A stretch of 64,000 nucleotides of DNA from Pararhodobacter zhoushanensis (GCF_025949695.1 NZ_JAPDFL010000001.1:3723501-3787500), one strand, 5' to 3'. Shown: positions 9,988-18,857, counted from the first letter of the stretch. The notes: generated from the sequence alone by a model not told the origin. Program-made: numbers and translations.

Positions 9988-11420
9988 TTTACGCGTTTAT
10001 GTTGCTTGCCCTTGCCTTGAGCTTTGGCATGGGTGGTCAGTCCGACACCACCGATCCCGTTGACCCCGAAGAAGAGGCAACCGATGGCGACGACAGCCTG
10101 ACCGGCACCAACGGCGCTGACCTGATCGACGGGTTGGGCGGCAATGACACGCTGGCTGGCGGCGGAGGGGACGACACGCTGATCGGCGGCGAAGGCGGCG
10201 ACTGGTTGTTGGGCGGGGACGGCGACGACGATGTGCAGGGCGGTGCGGGCAATGACCTGCTCGAACAGGGCCTTGGGATCAACACGCTGGACGGCGGCGA
10301 GGGCGACGACACCCTCACCCTGTCCGACGATTTCGAGATGCGCACCATCGACAACCCCGACGGCGGACGCCCGCTGCTGGAACGCTCGGAACTCTCCGGC
10401 GGCGACGGCGGCGAGACCGAGGGCGACCTGCTCGACGCCTCGGGTATGACGCAGGCGATGCATCTCTATGCCGAAGGCAACACAAACTTCATTGCCACCA
10501 GCCCGCATTTCGAACGCGCCGTCCTGTTGAACGGTTTTGAACGCTATGCGCTGGGGTCCGGCCATGACGTTGTCGAATATCACCGCGAGGACATCGCCCT
10601 CCAGATCAACACCGGCGCCGGGAGTGATGCGCTCTATCTCACAGCGGGTGCGCATCAGGTCCACACCGGCAGCGGTGACGATTTGATCAGTGTCGAACTC
10701 ATCGACGACCTGTTCCTCGACGGTGGCGAGGACGTGGATAGCCTGCATCTCTTTGGCAACGGCCCGCTTTCGATGGTGATCGATGACAGCGGATCCGGCG
10801 TTGCGAGCGATGCCGACGGCAACACCGCCACCTTCGAGAATTTCGAAGCCTTTGAAATTGTCGGATCAGTCGATGCGTCCGCCACCAGCTTCGGCGTCGA
10901 TATCGATACCCGCGGCGAGGGGACGGTGTTCGGCGGCACCGGGAACGATACGCTGAACGGCGACGAGGTCTACGGCGGGGACGGAGACGACCTGATCCTG
11001 GACAGTTATTCCGCCGAGGGCGGCGCGGGAAATGATACGATCACGGCGCTGATCGCCGACGGTGGCGAGGGCGACGACACACTGGACGGCGACACCCTGA
11101 CCGGCGGCGAGGGCACCGATCATTTCATCGCGCGCATTGGGGTCGGCAATGGCCTGCCCCCAGATTTCGCGCCGAACCTGATCACGGACTATGAGAGCGG
11201 CGAAAGTGTCGCGGTGACCATCGGCTACAACACGGTGGATTCCAACGATCCCTCGATCACCTATCCTGAGCCTGAGGTCACAATCGAGGAAGACCCCGTC
11301 AACAACGAGGTGCGGGTGCTGGTCGACGGCCAGCCGGTGCTGGTGGTGCAGGGCACCTCCAGCCTGCCGGACGACGCGCTCGAGCTGCGCGTCGCCGGTA
11401 GAAATCCGTGGGCCTTCTAA
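9984..11420 (+). CDS. Membrane-anchored RTX-like protein, second copy
   Basis: A 478-residue acidic protein with the same plan as the one at 8112: an N-terminal hydrophobic segment (MIYAFMLLALALSFGMGG), calcium-binding nonapeptides at about residues 35-115 (GGNDTLAGGGGDDTLIGGEG), a long non-repeat middle (about 120-300), a second short repeat patch at about 310-385 (GGTGNDTLNGDEVYGGDGDD) and the shared C-terminal domain (NLITDYESGESVAVTIGYN, VNNEVRVLVDGQPVLVVQG). The middle part shares a motif with the gene at 9463. Its start codon overlaps that gene's stop. It ends ten bases before the convergent aminotransferase gene. Role unknown. Confidence 0.82.
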   Translation: MIYAFMLLALALSFGMGGQSDTTDPVDPEEEATDGDDSLTGTNGADLIDGLGGNDTLAGGGGDDTLIGGEGGDWLLGGDGDDDVQGGAGNDLLEQGLGINTLDGGEGDDTLTLSDDFEMRTIDNPDGGRPLLERSELSGGDGGETEGDLLDASGMTQAMHLYAEGNTNFIATSPHFERAVLLNGFERYALGSGHDVVEYHREDIALQINTGAGSDALYLTAGAHQVHTGSGDDLISVELIDDLFLDGGEDVDSLHLFGNGPLSMVIDDSGSGVASDADGNTATFENFEAFEIVGSVDASATSFGVDIDTRGEGTVFGGTGNDTLNGDEVYGGDGDDLILDSYSAEGGAGNDTITALIADGGEGDDTLDGDTLTGGEGTDHFIARIGVGNGLPPDFAPNLITDYESGESVAVTIGYNTVDSNDPSITYPEPEVTIEEDPVNNEVRVLVDGQPVLVVQGTSSLPDDALELRVAGRNPWAF

Positions 11421-11430
11421 CCCCGGCGGT

Positions 11431-12294
11431 TCAGATCGCCGCCTTGCGCATCTCGTCGAGGTAAATCTCGCGCATCCGCGCCGCCACCTTGCCCGGTTTG
11501 CCATCGCCCAGCACCGCGCCGTCAATCTCGACCACCGGCATCACAAAGGCCGAGGCCGAGGTGATGAACGCCTCATCGGCGTCCTGCGCTTCGGCGATGG
11601 TGAAGGGGCGCTCAATCACTTCCATCTGCGCCTCGCGCGCAAAGCGCAGCACGGCGGCGCGGGTGATCCCGTGCAGGATGTCATGCGACAGCTCGCGGGT
11701 GATGATGCTGTTGCCCTTGACGATATAGGTGTTGTTCGAGGTGCCCTCGGTCACAAACCCGTCCTCGACCAGCCACGCATCATCGCAGCCCGCCTTCTTG
11801 GCCATCATCTTGCCCATCGACGGGTAGAGCAGCTGCACGGTCTTGATGTCGCGACGGCCCCAGCGCAGGTCTTCGATCGAGATCACCTTCATGCCGACCT
11901 TGGCCGCCGGGCTTTCCGCCAGACCGGGCTTCGACTGGGTGAACAGCACCACCGTCGGCGGGCACGTCTCCGGGTCCGGCCAGGCGAAATCGCGGTCGCC
12001 GGGGGCGCCGCGGGTGACCTGCAGGTAGATCATGCCATCGGTGATCTCGTTCACCGTGACCAGCTCGCGGTGGATCGCCAGCCAGTCGTCAGCGCTCAAC
12101 GGATTGCGGATCTCCAGCTCACCCAACGAGCGGTCCAGACGCTTGAGGTGGCCGTCAAAGTCGATCAGCTTGCCCCCCAGCACCGAGGTGACCTCATAGA
12201 CGCCATCGGCCATCAGAAAGGCACGGTCGAAGATCGAAACCCGCGCCTGATCCTCGGGCAGGTAGTCGCCGTTGACGTAAACAGTGCGGGTCAT
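11431..12294 (-). CDS. D-amino-acid aminotransferase (fold-type IV)
   Basis: PLP enzyme of the branched-chain/D-amino-acid aminotransferase class, moving the amino group between D-amino acids and 2-oxo acids. Over 287 residues the family motifs appear in order: YVNGDYLPEDQARVSIFDRA, FADGVYEV-like LMADGVYEV, LQVTRGAPGDRDFAWP, the catalytic lysine in RRDIKTVQLLYPSM, and EGTSNNTYIVKG, with a PLP-phosphate-binding GITRAAVLR near residue 215. The combination RGAPGDRDF and IKT fits the D-alanine type rather than IlvE. Its position in front of dgcA-dgcN suggests a D-amino-acid block. Confidence 0.9.
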   Translation of the reverse strand: MTRTVYVNGDYLPEDQARVSIFDRAFLMADGVYEVTSVLGGKLIDFDGHLKRLDRSLGELEIRNPLSADDWLAIHRELVTVNEITDGMIYLQVTRGAPGDRDFAWPDPETCPPTVVLFTQSKPGLAESPAAKVGMKVISIEDLRWGRRDIKTVQLLYPSMGKMMAKKAGCDDAWLVEDGFVTEGTSNNTYIVKGNSIITRELSHDILHGITRAAVLRFAREAQMEVIERPFTIAEAQDADEAFITSASAFVMPVVEIDGAVLGDGKPGKVAARMREIYLDEMRKAAI

Positions 12295-12374
12295 GGGGTC
12301 TTCTCCGTCAGAGGGTTTCTTGGCAGGGGGTTTCGGGTTTCATCGGTTTTGCGGGTCGCCCCGTCAAGAGGGGA

Positions 12375-13118
12375 TCACGCGGCGATCCAGCCGGTCTTCA
12401 CCGCGCTTGCCCACTCATCGCGGCCCTGCGCCGTGGCGCGCGCGGCCATGCGGCGGCTGTCATAGGGAACGCGGCGGAACGTCACCTCCCAGCCGAGCGG
12501 CGTCTGGTCGAGCAGCGCATAGCTTGCCTCGGGGAAACCGGCCTCGACCGCATGCGGCACCGGTTCGGCATCGGTATAGGCCGGACAGCCGACGCTGCCG
12601 GGGTTCACCACCTGCCGCCCGTCCGGCAGGCGCAGGGCGCGCGGCAGATGCGAATGGGCGCACAGGATCAGCTTGGCCTCGATCCCGGCCAGCAGCCGCG
12701 CGATGGTCGGCGCATCCCGCTGCGCGACGCCGCCATCGGGCGTGATGCGCTCGCACAGATAGGTCTCGTCACTGGCGGGCGTGCCGTGGCAGCAAAACAC
12801 ATCGGCAAGGCGCAGCGTCTGCGGCAGACTGGCCAGCCAGTCCAGCGCCGGGCCGTCCAGCTCATCCGCCGCCGCCGCATCCGAGCGCCCCATCGTGGCG
12901 CGCGGGGTCTCCAGCAAATAGCGGTCATGATTGCCGCGCAGGCAGTCAAACTCAGGCCGCGCCGCCAGCAGCGCCCAGGTCTCACCCGCCGCCAGTGGCC
13001 CGCTGAAGTGATCGCCCAGCACCACCACCCGGTTCGCCCCCTGCCCCGCCAGATCCGCCAGCACGGCACGAAGGGCGTCGGCGTTGCCGTGAATATCGGC
13101 CAGCGCCGCGATCCGCAT
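12375..13118 (-). CDS. Metallophosphoesterase (YfcE/MJ0936-like)
   Basis: A 247-residue calcineurin-like phosphoesterase with the dimetal motifs in order: ALADIHGNADAL (residues about 4-15), VVLGDHFSGP, CLRGNHDRYL, CCHGTPASD and CAHSHLPRAL, then VNPGSVGCP. This pattern matches small bacterial phosphodiesterases of the MJ0936/YfcE group; the substrate cannot be predicted. The start codon overlaps the dgcA stop (TGATG), so the two are likely co-translated. Confidence 0.87.
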   Translation of the reverse strand: MRIAALADIHGNADALRAVLADLAGQGANRVVVLGDHFSGPLAAGETWALLAARPEFDCLRGNHDRYLLETPRATMGRSDAAAADELDGPALDWLASLPQTLRLADVFCCHGTPASDETYLCERITPDGGVAQRDAPTIARLLAGIEAKLILCAHSHLPRALRLPDGRQVVNPGSVGCPAYTDAEPVPHAVEAGFPEASYALLDQTPLGWEVTFRRVPYDSRRMAARATAQGRDEWASAVKTGWIAA

Positions 13119-14080
13119 CAGCCCCAGAGCTCCGCCACCGACGGGTGCACACCGGCTTCGTCATAGGCCAGCGGCGGGGTGCGATCCTCGGCCAGCAGCA
13201 GCGGGCCGTCCAGATCGACCACCTCAACCCCCTGCGCCACCAGCACCGCCGGGGCCATCGCCAGCGAGGTGCCGACCATGCAGCCGACCATCACGCGGTA
13301 GCCCTCGGCCTGCGCGGCGGCGCGCAGCGCCAGCGCTTCGGTCAGCCCGCCGGTCTTGTCGAGCTTGATGTTCACCATGTCATACTTGCCTTTGAGGTCA
13401 GGCAGCGAGTCGCGGTCGTGGCAGCTCTCATCGGCGCAAACCGGCAAGGGCCGCGCGATCTCGGCCAGCAGATCGTCCTTGCCCGCCGGCATCGGCTGCT
13501 CGACCATCGCCACGCCCAGACGCAGCAGATGCGGCGCCAGCTCGGTGTAAACCTCGGCCGACCAACCCTCATTCGCATCCACCACAATGCGCGATCGGGG
13601 TGCGCCCGCGCGCACCGCCTCCAGCCGCGCCATGTCGTCGGGCGTGCCCAGCTTGATCTTCAGCACCGGGCGATGCGCATGCCGCGCCGCCGCCGCCTGC
13701 ATGCTCTCAGGCGAGCCCAGCGACAAGGTGAAACAGGTGATCATCGGCCCCGGCGCGGCCAGCCCGGCCAGTTCCCAGACCCGCTTGCCCGCTGCTTTCG
13801 CCTCAAGATCCCACAGCGCACAATCCACCGCGTTGCGCGCCGCCCCCGCCGGCAGCGCGTCCTGCAGGGCTGCCCGGTCGATCCCGGCCGGCAAGCCCTC
13901 GACCTGTGCCGCCACCGACTCCAGCGACTCGCCATAGCGCGCATAGGGCACGCATTCGCCCCAGCCGACCAGACCGTTGCGCTCCACCCGAACCGTCAGC
14001 ACCTTTGCCTCGGTCCGCGACCCGCGCGAGATGGTGAACACCTCGGCCAGTCGAAAGCTCTCTGCGGTCACGGTGATCAT
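13118..14080 (-). CDS. dgcA: Enolase-superfamily epimerase, DgcA-like (N-acetyl-D-glutamate racemase / dipeptide epimerase)
   Basis: Member of the muconate-lactonising subgroup of the enolase superfamily. Over 320 residues: the catalytic pair VLKIKLG (KxK), metal ligands in IVVDANEGW, VEQPMP and CADESCHD, and the second lysine in NIKLDKTGGLTEAL. Such proteins are named L-Ala-D/L-Glu epimerases, but directly beside a DgcN homologue the better guess is DgcA, which converts N-acetyl-D-glutamate to N-acetyl-L-glutamate in marine D-glutamate degradation. Start at ATG 14080 because GAGGG lies five bases upstream; ATG 14092 lacks such a site. The function is inferred from the neighbour. Confidence 0.82.
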   Translation of the reverse strand: MITVTAESFRLAEVFTISRGSRTEAKVLTVRVERNGLVGWGECVPYARYGESLESVAAQVEGLPAGIDRAALQDALPAGAARNAVDCALWDLEAKAAGKRVWELAGLAAPGPMITCFTLSLGSPESMQAAAARHAHRPVLKIKLGTPDDMARLEAVRAGAPRSRIVVDANEGWSAEVYTELAPHLLRLGVAMVEQPMPAGKDDLLAEIARPLPVCADESCHDRDSLPDLKGKYDMVNIKLDKTGGLTEALALRAAAQAEGYRVMVGCMVGTSLAMAPAVLVAQGVEVVDLDGPLLLAEDRTPPLAYDEAGVHPSVAELWG

Positions 14081-14091
14081 GCGCACCCTCA

Positions 14092-14185
14092 TTTTCTGTC
14101 TAAAAATATCCACGGGGGGTTTCCAAAGGGGGCGCGTGCGCTCCCCTTTGGCGAGGGGGTTCGGGGGCGAGCAGCCCCCCGACAC
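14092..14185 (+). repeat. Intergenic hairpin repeat, copy 2
   Basis: TTCTGTCTAAAAATATCCAC, then a large hairpin (CCAAAGGGGG / CCCCTTTGG) and a second GC hairpin (TCGGGGGCGAGCAGCCCCCCGA). It nearly matches copy 6 at 38718 and shares the CTGTC...AAATATCC head with copy 1. It lies between dgcN and dgcA, so the two genes are separated by this structured 110-base spacer. Confidence 0.8.
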
Positions 14186-14190
14186 GACGC

Positions 14191-15192
14191 TCAGATCCCC
14201 TCGAGCGCGTCCACCAGCTTGGCCGCGCCATAGCGGAACGGGTCCGTCGTCGGCAGGCCAACGCGCGCCTCGACCTCGGCCAGATAGGCCTTGGCTTCAG
14301 GGTCGGACATATGCTGCGTGTTCACCGACACACCCACCGCCACACAGGCCGGGTTCGCCACCCGTGCCAGCGTCAGCGCCACGTCGCGCACGGCTTCGAT
14401 GCTGGGCAGCTGATAGCCCGGCAGACCGCGCATATGGGCGCGGGTCGGCTCGTGGCAGATGACCAGCGCATCGGGTTGGCCGCCATGCACCAGCGCCAGC
14501 GTCACGCCGGAATAGCTGACGTGGAACAGGCTGCCCTGCCCCTCGATCAGATCCCAATGGTCGGGGTCGTTGTCCGGCGTCAGATACTCGATCGACCCCG
14601 CCATGAAATCGGCGATCACCGCATCCAGCGGCACGCCGCCGCCGGTGATCAGGATGCCGGTCTGGCCGGTGGCGCGGAAGCTGGCCTTCATGCCGCGCTC
14701 ACGCATTTCCTTTTCCATGCACAGCGCCGTGTACATCTTGCCGACCGAGCAATCGGTGCCCACAGCCAGCATGCGCTTGCCGCTGCGCTTTTCGCCATTG
14801 GCGATGGGGTATTTGACCGACGGGATGCGCACGTCATGCAAGGTACGGCCGGTCGCCTTGGCGACAGCGGCCAGATCGGCCTCGTCGCGCAGCAGGTTGT
14901 GCAGGCCCGAGGCCAGATCGAAGCCCTCTTCCAGCGCCTCGACCAGCACCTTTTTCCACATCTGACTGATGACCCCGCCGCGGTTGGCAACGCCGATCAC
15001 CACGGTCTTGATGCCTGCTGCCTTGGCCTCGGCCAGCGTCATGTCGGGCAGGCCCATGTCGGCCTTGCAGCCGTCCAGCCGCAACTGACCCAGCGCGTAT
15101 TCCGGGCGCCAGTCCTTGATGCCTTGCGCGACCTTGGCGGCCAACATGTCGGGCGCATCGCCCAGAAACAGCAGATAGGGGGTTTCGATCAT
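14191..15192 (-). CDS. dgcN: DUF1611 protein, DgcN-like (D-glutamate N-acetyltransferase)
   Basis: A 333-residue DUF1611 protein. It has a Rossmann-like N-terminal domain (YLLFLGDAPDMLAAKVAQGI, VIGVANRGGVI) and a P-loop-like domain with MLAVGTDCSVGKMYTALCME at about residue 145 and GQTGILITGGGVPLDAV. DUF1611 proteins were long called NAD-dependent epimerases; in marine bacteria the DgcN member acetylates D-glutamate to N-acetyl-D-glutamate for the partner DgcA. The adjacent dgcA-like gene supports that reading. Start ATG 15192 has GGAG six bases upstream; ATG 15204 is an alternative. Confidence 0.85.
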   Translation of the reverse strand: MIETPYLLFLGDAPDMLAAKVAQGIKDWRPEYALGQLRLDGCKADMGLPDMTLAEAKAAGIKTVVIGVANRGGVISQMWKKVLVEALEEGFDLASGLHNLLRDEADLAAVAKATGRTLHDVRIPSVKYPIANGEKRSGKRMLAVGTDCSVGKMYTALCMEKEMRERGMKASFRATGQTGILITGGGVPLDAVIADFMAGSIEYLTPDNDPDHWDLIEGQGSLFHVSYSGVTLALVHGGQPDALVICHEPTRAHMRGLPGYQLPSIEAVRDVALTLARVANPACVAVGVSVNTQHMSDPEAKAYLAEVEARVGLPTTDPFRYGAAKLVDALEGI

Positions 15193-15333
15193 AGCGGACT
15201 CCATCGCGCAGGTTCATCGAAGAATGCCGCGAGGCGCGGTGAATGTCTTTGATTTCTTGCGCCAATATGGCGGCTGATATCGAAGATTGTTCGATCTTTC
15301 AGCAATACCGCAGAAGAAACGTGCAGCGCGTCG

Positions 15334-15948
15334 TCAAGGGAGGATGAAACTGCCCAGAATGCCATTCTCGCGCAGCGTTTCCATCAGCTCGGCCAGCGGG
15401 ATCAGCGCCAGAAAACCCAACGCATCGGCCAGGTTGCGGCGAAGGACCAGGGCGTTGAAGGTCACGTCATCCGGGGTCCGGAACAGCGACGGCTTCGGCC
15501 AGATCCGGGGCACACGCTGGGCATAACGATCATAGTCGGGTGCAAATTCGGCGCGCAGGAATGCCTCTTCGCGCGCCGCCGTCATGCTCAGGATCACAAA
15601 CGCCACGCCCCCCAGTAAGGCCGCCAGCACAAAGGAACCCAGCATCAACCCCAGCCCGATCGCGCCGATGGTGGTGCTCAGATAGAGCGGGTGACGACAC
15701 ATCGAATAAGGGCCGTCCTGCACCACCTGATTATTCTTGCGCCCGCCGATATAGAGGATCGACCAGAACCGCCCGAGCACCGCCGCAACCACGACCAGCG
15801 CGCCGACCACCTCGAACACCGGCTGCAGCAGGGTGTCAGACCAGGCTGACTGCATGAAGACGATGAAAGGGATGCAGGCCAGCGCCACCCCCCGCGCGAT
15901 CCACACGCGGATCTTCTGGTTTACAGGCTTTACGGTGGCTTGGGTCAT
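15334..15948 (-). CDS. Isoprenylcysteine methyltransferase-like membrane protein
   Basis: A 204-residue integral membrane methyltransferase of the ICMT/phospholipid methyltransferase (PEMT) superfamily. About four hydrophobic helices are visible (around residues 15-35, 42-60, 90-110, 112-125). The diagnostic SAM-binding region is GPYSMCRHPLYLSTTIGAIG (RHP motif, about residues 78-97) with the following EEAFLRAEFAPDYDRYAQRVPR. Substrate cannot be told. Start ATG 15948, with the GGATCC upstream a modest binding site; the frame continues upstream without family resemblance. Confidence 0.82.
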   Translation of the reverse strand: MTQATVKPVNQKIRVWIARGVALACIPFIVFMQSAWSDTLLQPVFEVVGALVVVAAVLGRFWSILYIGGRKNNQVVQDGPYSMCRHPLYLSTTIGAIGLGLMLGSFVLAALLGGVAFVILSMTAAREEAFLRAEFAPDYDRYAQRVPRIWPKPSLFRTPDDVTFNALVLRRNLADALGFLALIPLAELMETLRENGILGSFILP

Positions 15949-16136
15949 CACGGATCCTCTCGCTGAGCGCCCCACCGCATAGACCCGCTTGTGTCGCTCC
16001 GTCAATCGAACCGATGTCGCGCGTGCTGCGCAGGCAGCATCGCGCCTCGCAGGTGCAGAATCCCCCTTGCGCACATGTACGCAACATTATATCCACCGCC
16101 ACGAGTCAAACGTAATATCCTTACTCAAGGAACTGC

Positions 16137-17095
16137 ATGTCCTTTCGCATCCAGCCCCCTCGCCCGCCCGTCCCAACCGTTGCCAACTCTTCGGCCCCGG
16201 CTCGCGGACTGCGCTGTTCGAGAAAATGGCGGCATCGGCGGCGGATGTGATCAATCTGGATCTTGAGGACTCGGTTGCGCCGTCGGACAAGGACAGCGCG
16301 CGCGCCAATATCATTCAGGCCACCCATGACGTGGACTGGAACACCAAGTATCTCAGCGTGCGCATCAACGGTCTGGACACGCCCTATTGGTACAAGGATG
16401 TGGTCGATCTGCTGGAGCAGGCCAGCGACCGGCTGGACCAGATCATGATCCCCAAGGTCGGCTGTGCGGCGGATGTCTATGCGGTCGATGCGCTGGTGAC
16501 GGCGGTTGAGCGTGCCAAGGGCCGCACCAAGCCGATCAGCCTTGAGGTGATTATCGAGAGCGCTGCGGGCATCGCCCATGTCGAAGAGATCGCCGCCTCG
16601 TCCCCCCGCTTGCAGGCGATGAGCCTTGGCGCTGCGGATTTCGCCGCGTCGATGGGGATGCAGACCACCGGCATCGGCGGCACGCAGGAAAACTACTACA
16701 TGACCCGCGAGGGCGCGAAATACTGGTCCGATCCGTGGCACTGGGCGCAGGCCGCCATCGTCGCCGCCTGCCGCACGCATGGCGTGCTGCCGGTCGATGG
16801 ACCGTTCGGCGATTTCAGCGATGGCGACGGGTTCCGCGCGCAGGCGCGCCGTTCGGCAACGCTGGGCATGGTCGGCAAATGGGCGATCCACCCCAAGCAG
16901 GTCGCGCTGGCCAACGAAGTTTTCACCCCGTCCGACGAGGCCGTTGCCGATGCCCGCGCCATTCTGGCCGCGATGGAAGAGGCCAAGGCCAACGGTCAGG
17001 GCGCGACGACCTACAAGGGCAAGCTGATCGACATCGCGTCGATGAAGCAGGCCGAAGTGATCGTGAAACAATCCGAGCTGATCGCACGCGGTTAA
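16137..17095 (+). CDS. mcl1: L-malyl-CoA / beta-methylmalyl-CoA lyase (frame interrupted near start)
   Basis: CitE-type lyase that splits methylmalyl-CoA to propionyl-CoA and glyoxylate, and malyl-CoA to acetyl-CoA and glyoxylate, in the ethylmalonyl-CoA pathway. The text NRCQLFGPGSRTALFEKMAA, VINLDLEDSVAP, YLSVRINGLDTPYWY, MIPKVGCAADVYAVDALV, LEVIIESAAGIAHVEEI and MVGKWAIHPKQVALANEVF is that of Rhodobacter Mcl1. The expected start MSFRIQPP... is in one frame at 16137 and the body in another; the C5 run at 16155-16159 needs one more C. Repaired length is 319 residues, as in Rhodobacter. It supplies propionyl-CoA for pccAB and mcm at 48-55 kb. Confidence 0.94.
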
Positions 17096-17154
17096 GCGCG
17101 GGACAGAGGTACCGAGGCCCGAAGCCGGGGAGGGCTGGCGGGCTACGGAGGAGG

Positions 17155-17191
17155 GACGCGCGCCGGGCAACCGGCGCGCGTCTTCCGTTTT
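17155..17191 (+). terminator. Terminator after mcl1
   Basis: A twelve-pair stem GACGCGCGCCGG / CCGGCGCGCGTC with a GCAA loop is followed by TTCCGTTTT. It ends the mcl1 transcript. Confidence 0.88.
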
Positions 17192-17284
17192 GCGTGCTGT
17201 AAGTCTGGCATTTAAGCGATGTTGAAAAACGTGCAGCGATACTGCTCGCTGCCGACTACCAAGCGCTTAAATTGTTGAAAGAGT

Positions 17285-17893
17285 CTAAGTCAGCGCCCGC
17301 ACCGGCTGCCGCAGGATCGTCTTCAGTTTCTCGGGCGCGGTGCGGTTGGGGTCGGACAGGTAGATCTCGTGATGCTGCCCGTGCAGGGACAAACCCTGCT
17401 CCGCCGCCTGCGCGTGCATGCGGGCAATCAGTGGGGCCTCGTCAGCGTAAGCCCCCAGATGCAGGGCCTGCAGGCACTCCCCCTCGTCCACAGCCTTAAG
17501 CGTCACCTCGGCCAGCGCCTCTGCCACTTCCGGCTTGTCCTTGCGCCGCTTGGCAATCGCCGCCGCGCGCAACGGCGTCAAGGTTGCCTCATCCAGCCAG
17601 CCCGGTGCGCGGATCATCATTGTCCAGCGCCACACCGCCCGGTCGCCGGTCAGAAACGCCGCCATGTCATCGGCCCACCACAGCCCCTCAAGCGGACCGA
17701 CCTTGTCGTCATGCCCCCGTGCCTTGCCCGCAAACCGCGCGCCATAGGCCAGACCATAGAGTGCGGCCACGGCGGTGCCATAGACGTCCCCACCCGGCGC
17801 GCCCTGCCCGTCGATGGCGAAATAGCGCAGCGGCGGCACCTGAACGCGCTGGATGATGCCGGGCTTGCCGCCGAGCAGCGGGTCTTTGCTCAT
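17285..17893 (-). CDS. GyrI-like small-molecule-binding domain protein
   Basis: A 202-residue stand-alone GyrI-like (SRPBCC/AraC effector-binding type) protein: VQVPPLRYFAIDGQGAPGGD at the N-terminus, VGPLEGLWWADDMAAF in the middle, and HGQHHEIYLSDPNRTAPEKL at the end, the usual GyrI C-terminal strand. Such proteins bind amphipathic small molecules or hydrolyse them. Its ATG overlaps the stop of the AraC-GyrI regulator by four bases, so the pair probably senses or handles the same compound. Confidence 0.8.
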   Translation of the reverse strand: MSKDPLLGGKPGIIQRVQVPPLRYFAIDGQGAPGGDVYGTAVAALYGLAYGARFAGKARGHDDKVGPLEGLWWADDMAAFLTGDRAVWRWTMMIRAPGWLDEATLTPLRAAAIAKRRKDKPEVAEALAEVTLKAVDEGECLQALHLGAYADEAPLIARMHAQAAEQGLSLHGQHHEIYLSDPNRTAPEKLKTILRQPVRALT

Positions 17894-18738
17894 GCCCGGT
17901 CCTCCAGCGGCAGCAGGATGTCGGTGCGCAGATCCTCGGGCGCGGTGTTCATCGGCGTGTTGAGGTAGAACTCCCACGACGGCGCATCCCGCATCGCTTC
18001 GCCGCTTGCTGCCAGCCAGTCACCAAAGAGCCACTCATACGCCAGACCAAAGCCGGTATAGGGCCCCTTGAACGCCATGCACGCATGGCGGCCCCCGGCA
18101 ATCGACAGCTCATCCAAGCCAACGGGCAGCGGCAGGTCCGCATCGACGATCACGCCGGCGAAGCTGCGCAGCGCTTCCGGCGCGACAATCGACGGGTCAT
18201 CGAAATAAACACCCACCAGACCGCGCGTCTGCTGCCACAAGTCCAGCGCCGCCAGTTCGGCGCTCAGCTGATCATAGGCCGCGCCGATCTGCATATAGGG
18301 GCCGGTGAACGGCAGGCCGATGGCCCGCCGCGCGGTCTCGTTGGTGATGGTGACTGGAAACATACTGTGTCCTTCCTGTCCAATGGCCCTGAGTTTCAGC
18401 GGCAGCGCCTGCCCCGCCTTGCGGAAATTGCCGGGTGTGATGCCATACGCCGCCCGAAACGCACGGGTGAAACTGGCGGCATTCGCATAACCACACGCCC
18501 GCCCCACCGCTGCCACCGGCGTATCGCTGCGCGCCAGCGCATGCGCCGCGCGGTTCAGGCGGACGCGTCGAACGGCCTCGGACACGGTCTCGCCCGTCAT
18601 CGCCGCAAAGACCCGGTGAAAGTGGAACCGTGACAATGCCGCGACGTCTGCCAGTTCATCCAGCGAGTGCTCGCGCGCCGGGTCATCGTGAATTGCCGCG
18701 TAGACTCTTTTCAGTCTTGCTTTGTAATCAACCGTCAT
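17890..18738 (-). CDS. AraC-family regulator with C-terminal GyrI-like domain
   Basis: A 282-residue transcription regulator. The AraC DNA-binding domain is N-terminal (about residues 5-110), with two helix-turn-helices: SLDELADVAALSRFHFHRVF and TPVAAVGRACGYANAASFTR, ending FRAAYGITPGNFRKAG. A GyrI-like ligand domain follows from about residue 128 (VTITNETARRAIGLPFTGPY to FYLNTPMNTAPEDLRTDILL). This is the Rob/MarA-type layout used by multidrug and bleomycin-sensing regulators. It is transcribed divergently from the helicase gene and overlaps the GyrI-like gene behind it. Confidence 0.88.
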   Translation of the reverse strand: MTVDYKARLKRVYAAIHDDPAREHSLDELADVAALSRFHFHRVFAAMTGETVSEAVRRVRLNRAAHALARSDTPVAAVGRACGYANAASFTRAFRAAYGITPGNFRKAGQALPLKLRAIGQEGHSMFPVTITNETARRAIGLPFTGPYMQIGAAYDQLSAELAALDLWQQTRGLVGVYFDDPSIVAPEALRSFAGVIVDADLPLPVGLDELSIAGGRHACMAFKGPYTGFGLAYEWLFGDWLAASGEAMRDAPSWEFYLNTPMNTAPEDLRTDILLPLEDRA

Positions 18739-18857
18739 TCACACCTCTCTTGCGGCGTTCTGGCATAGCCGTCCTGTGCATGTCTTGCTATTCTTACCCT
18801 ATACAGCGCCGCCCTCGGAGCGTATGGGGGCGGCTTGTGTTTCAAGGATACCGCCAC

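Noticed and set aside
15989..16137. An N-terminal extension of malyl-CoA lyase from the in-frame upstream start at 15989
   Set aside because: Rhodobacter Mcl1 begins MSFR..., found at 16137 in the other frame; the long extension has no counterpart in the family.
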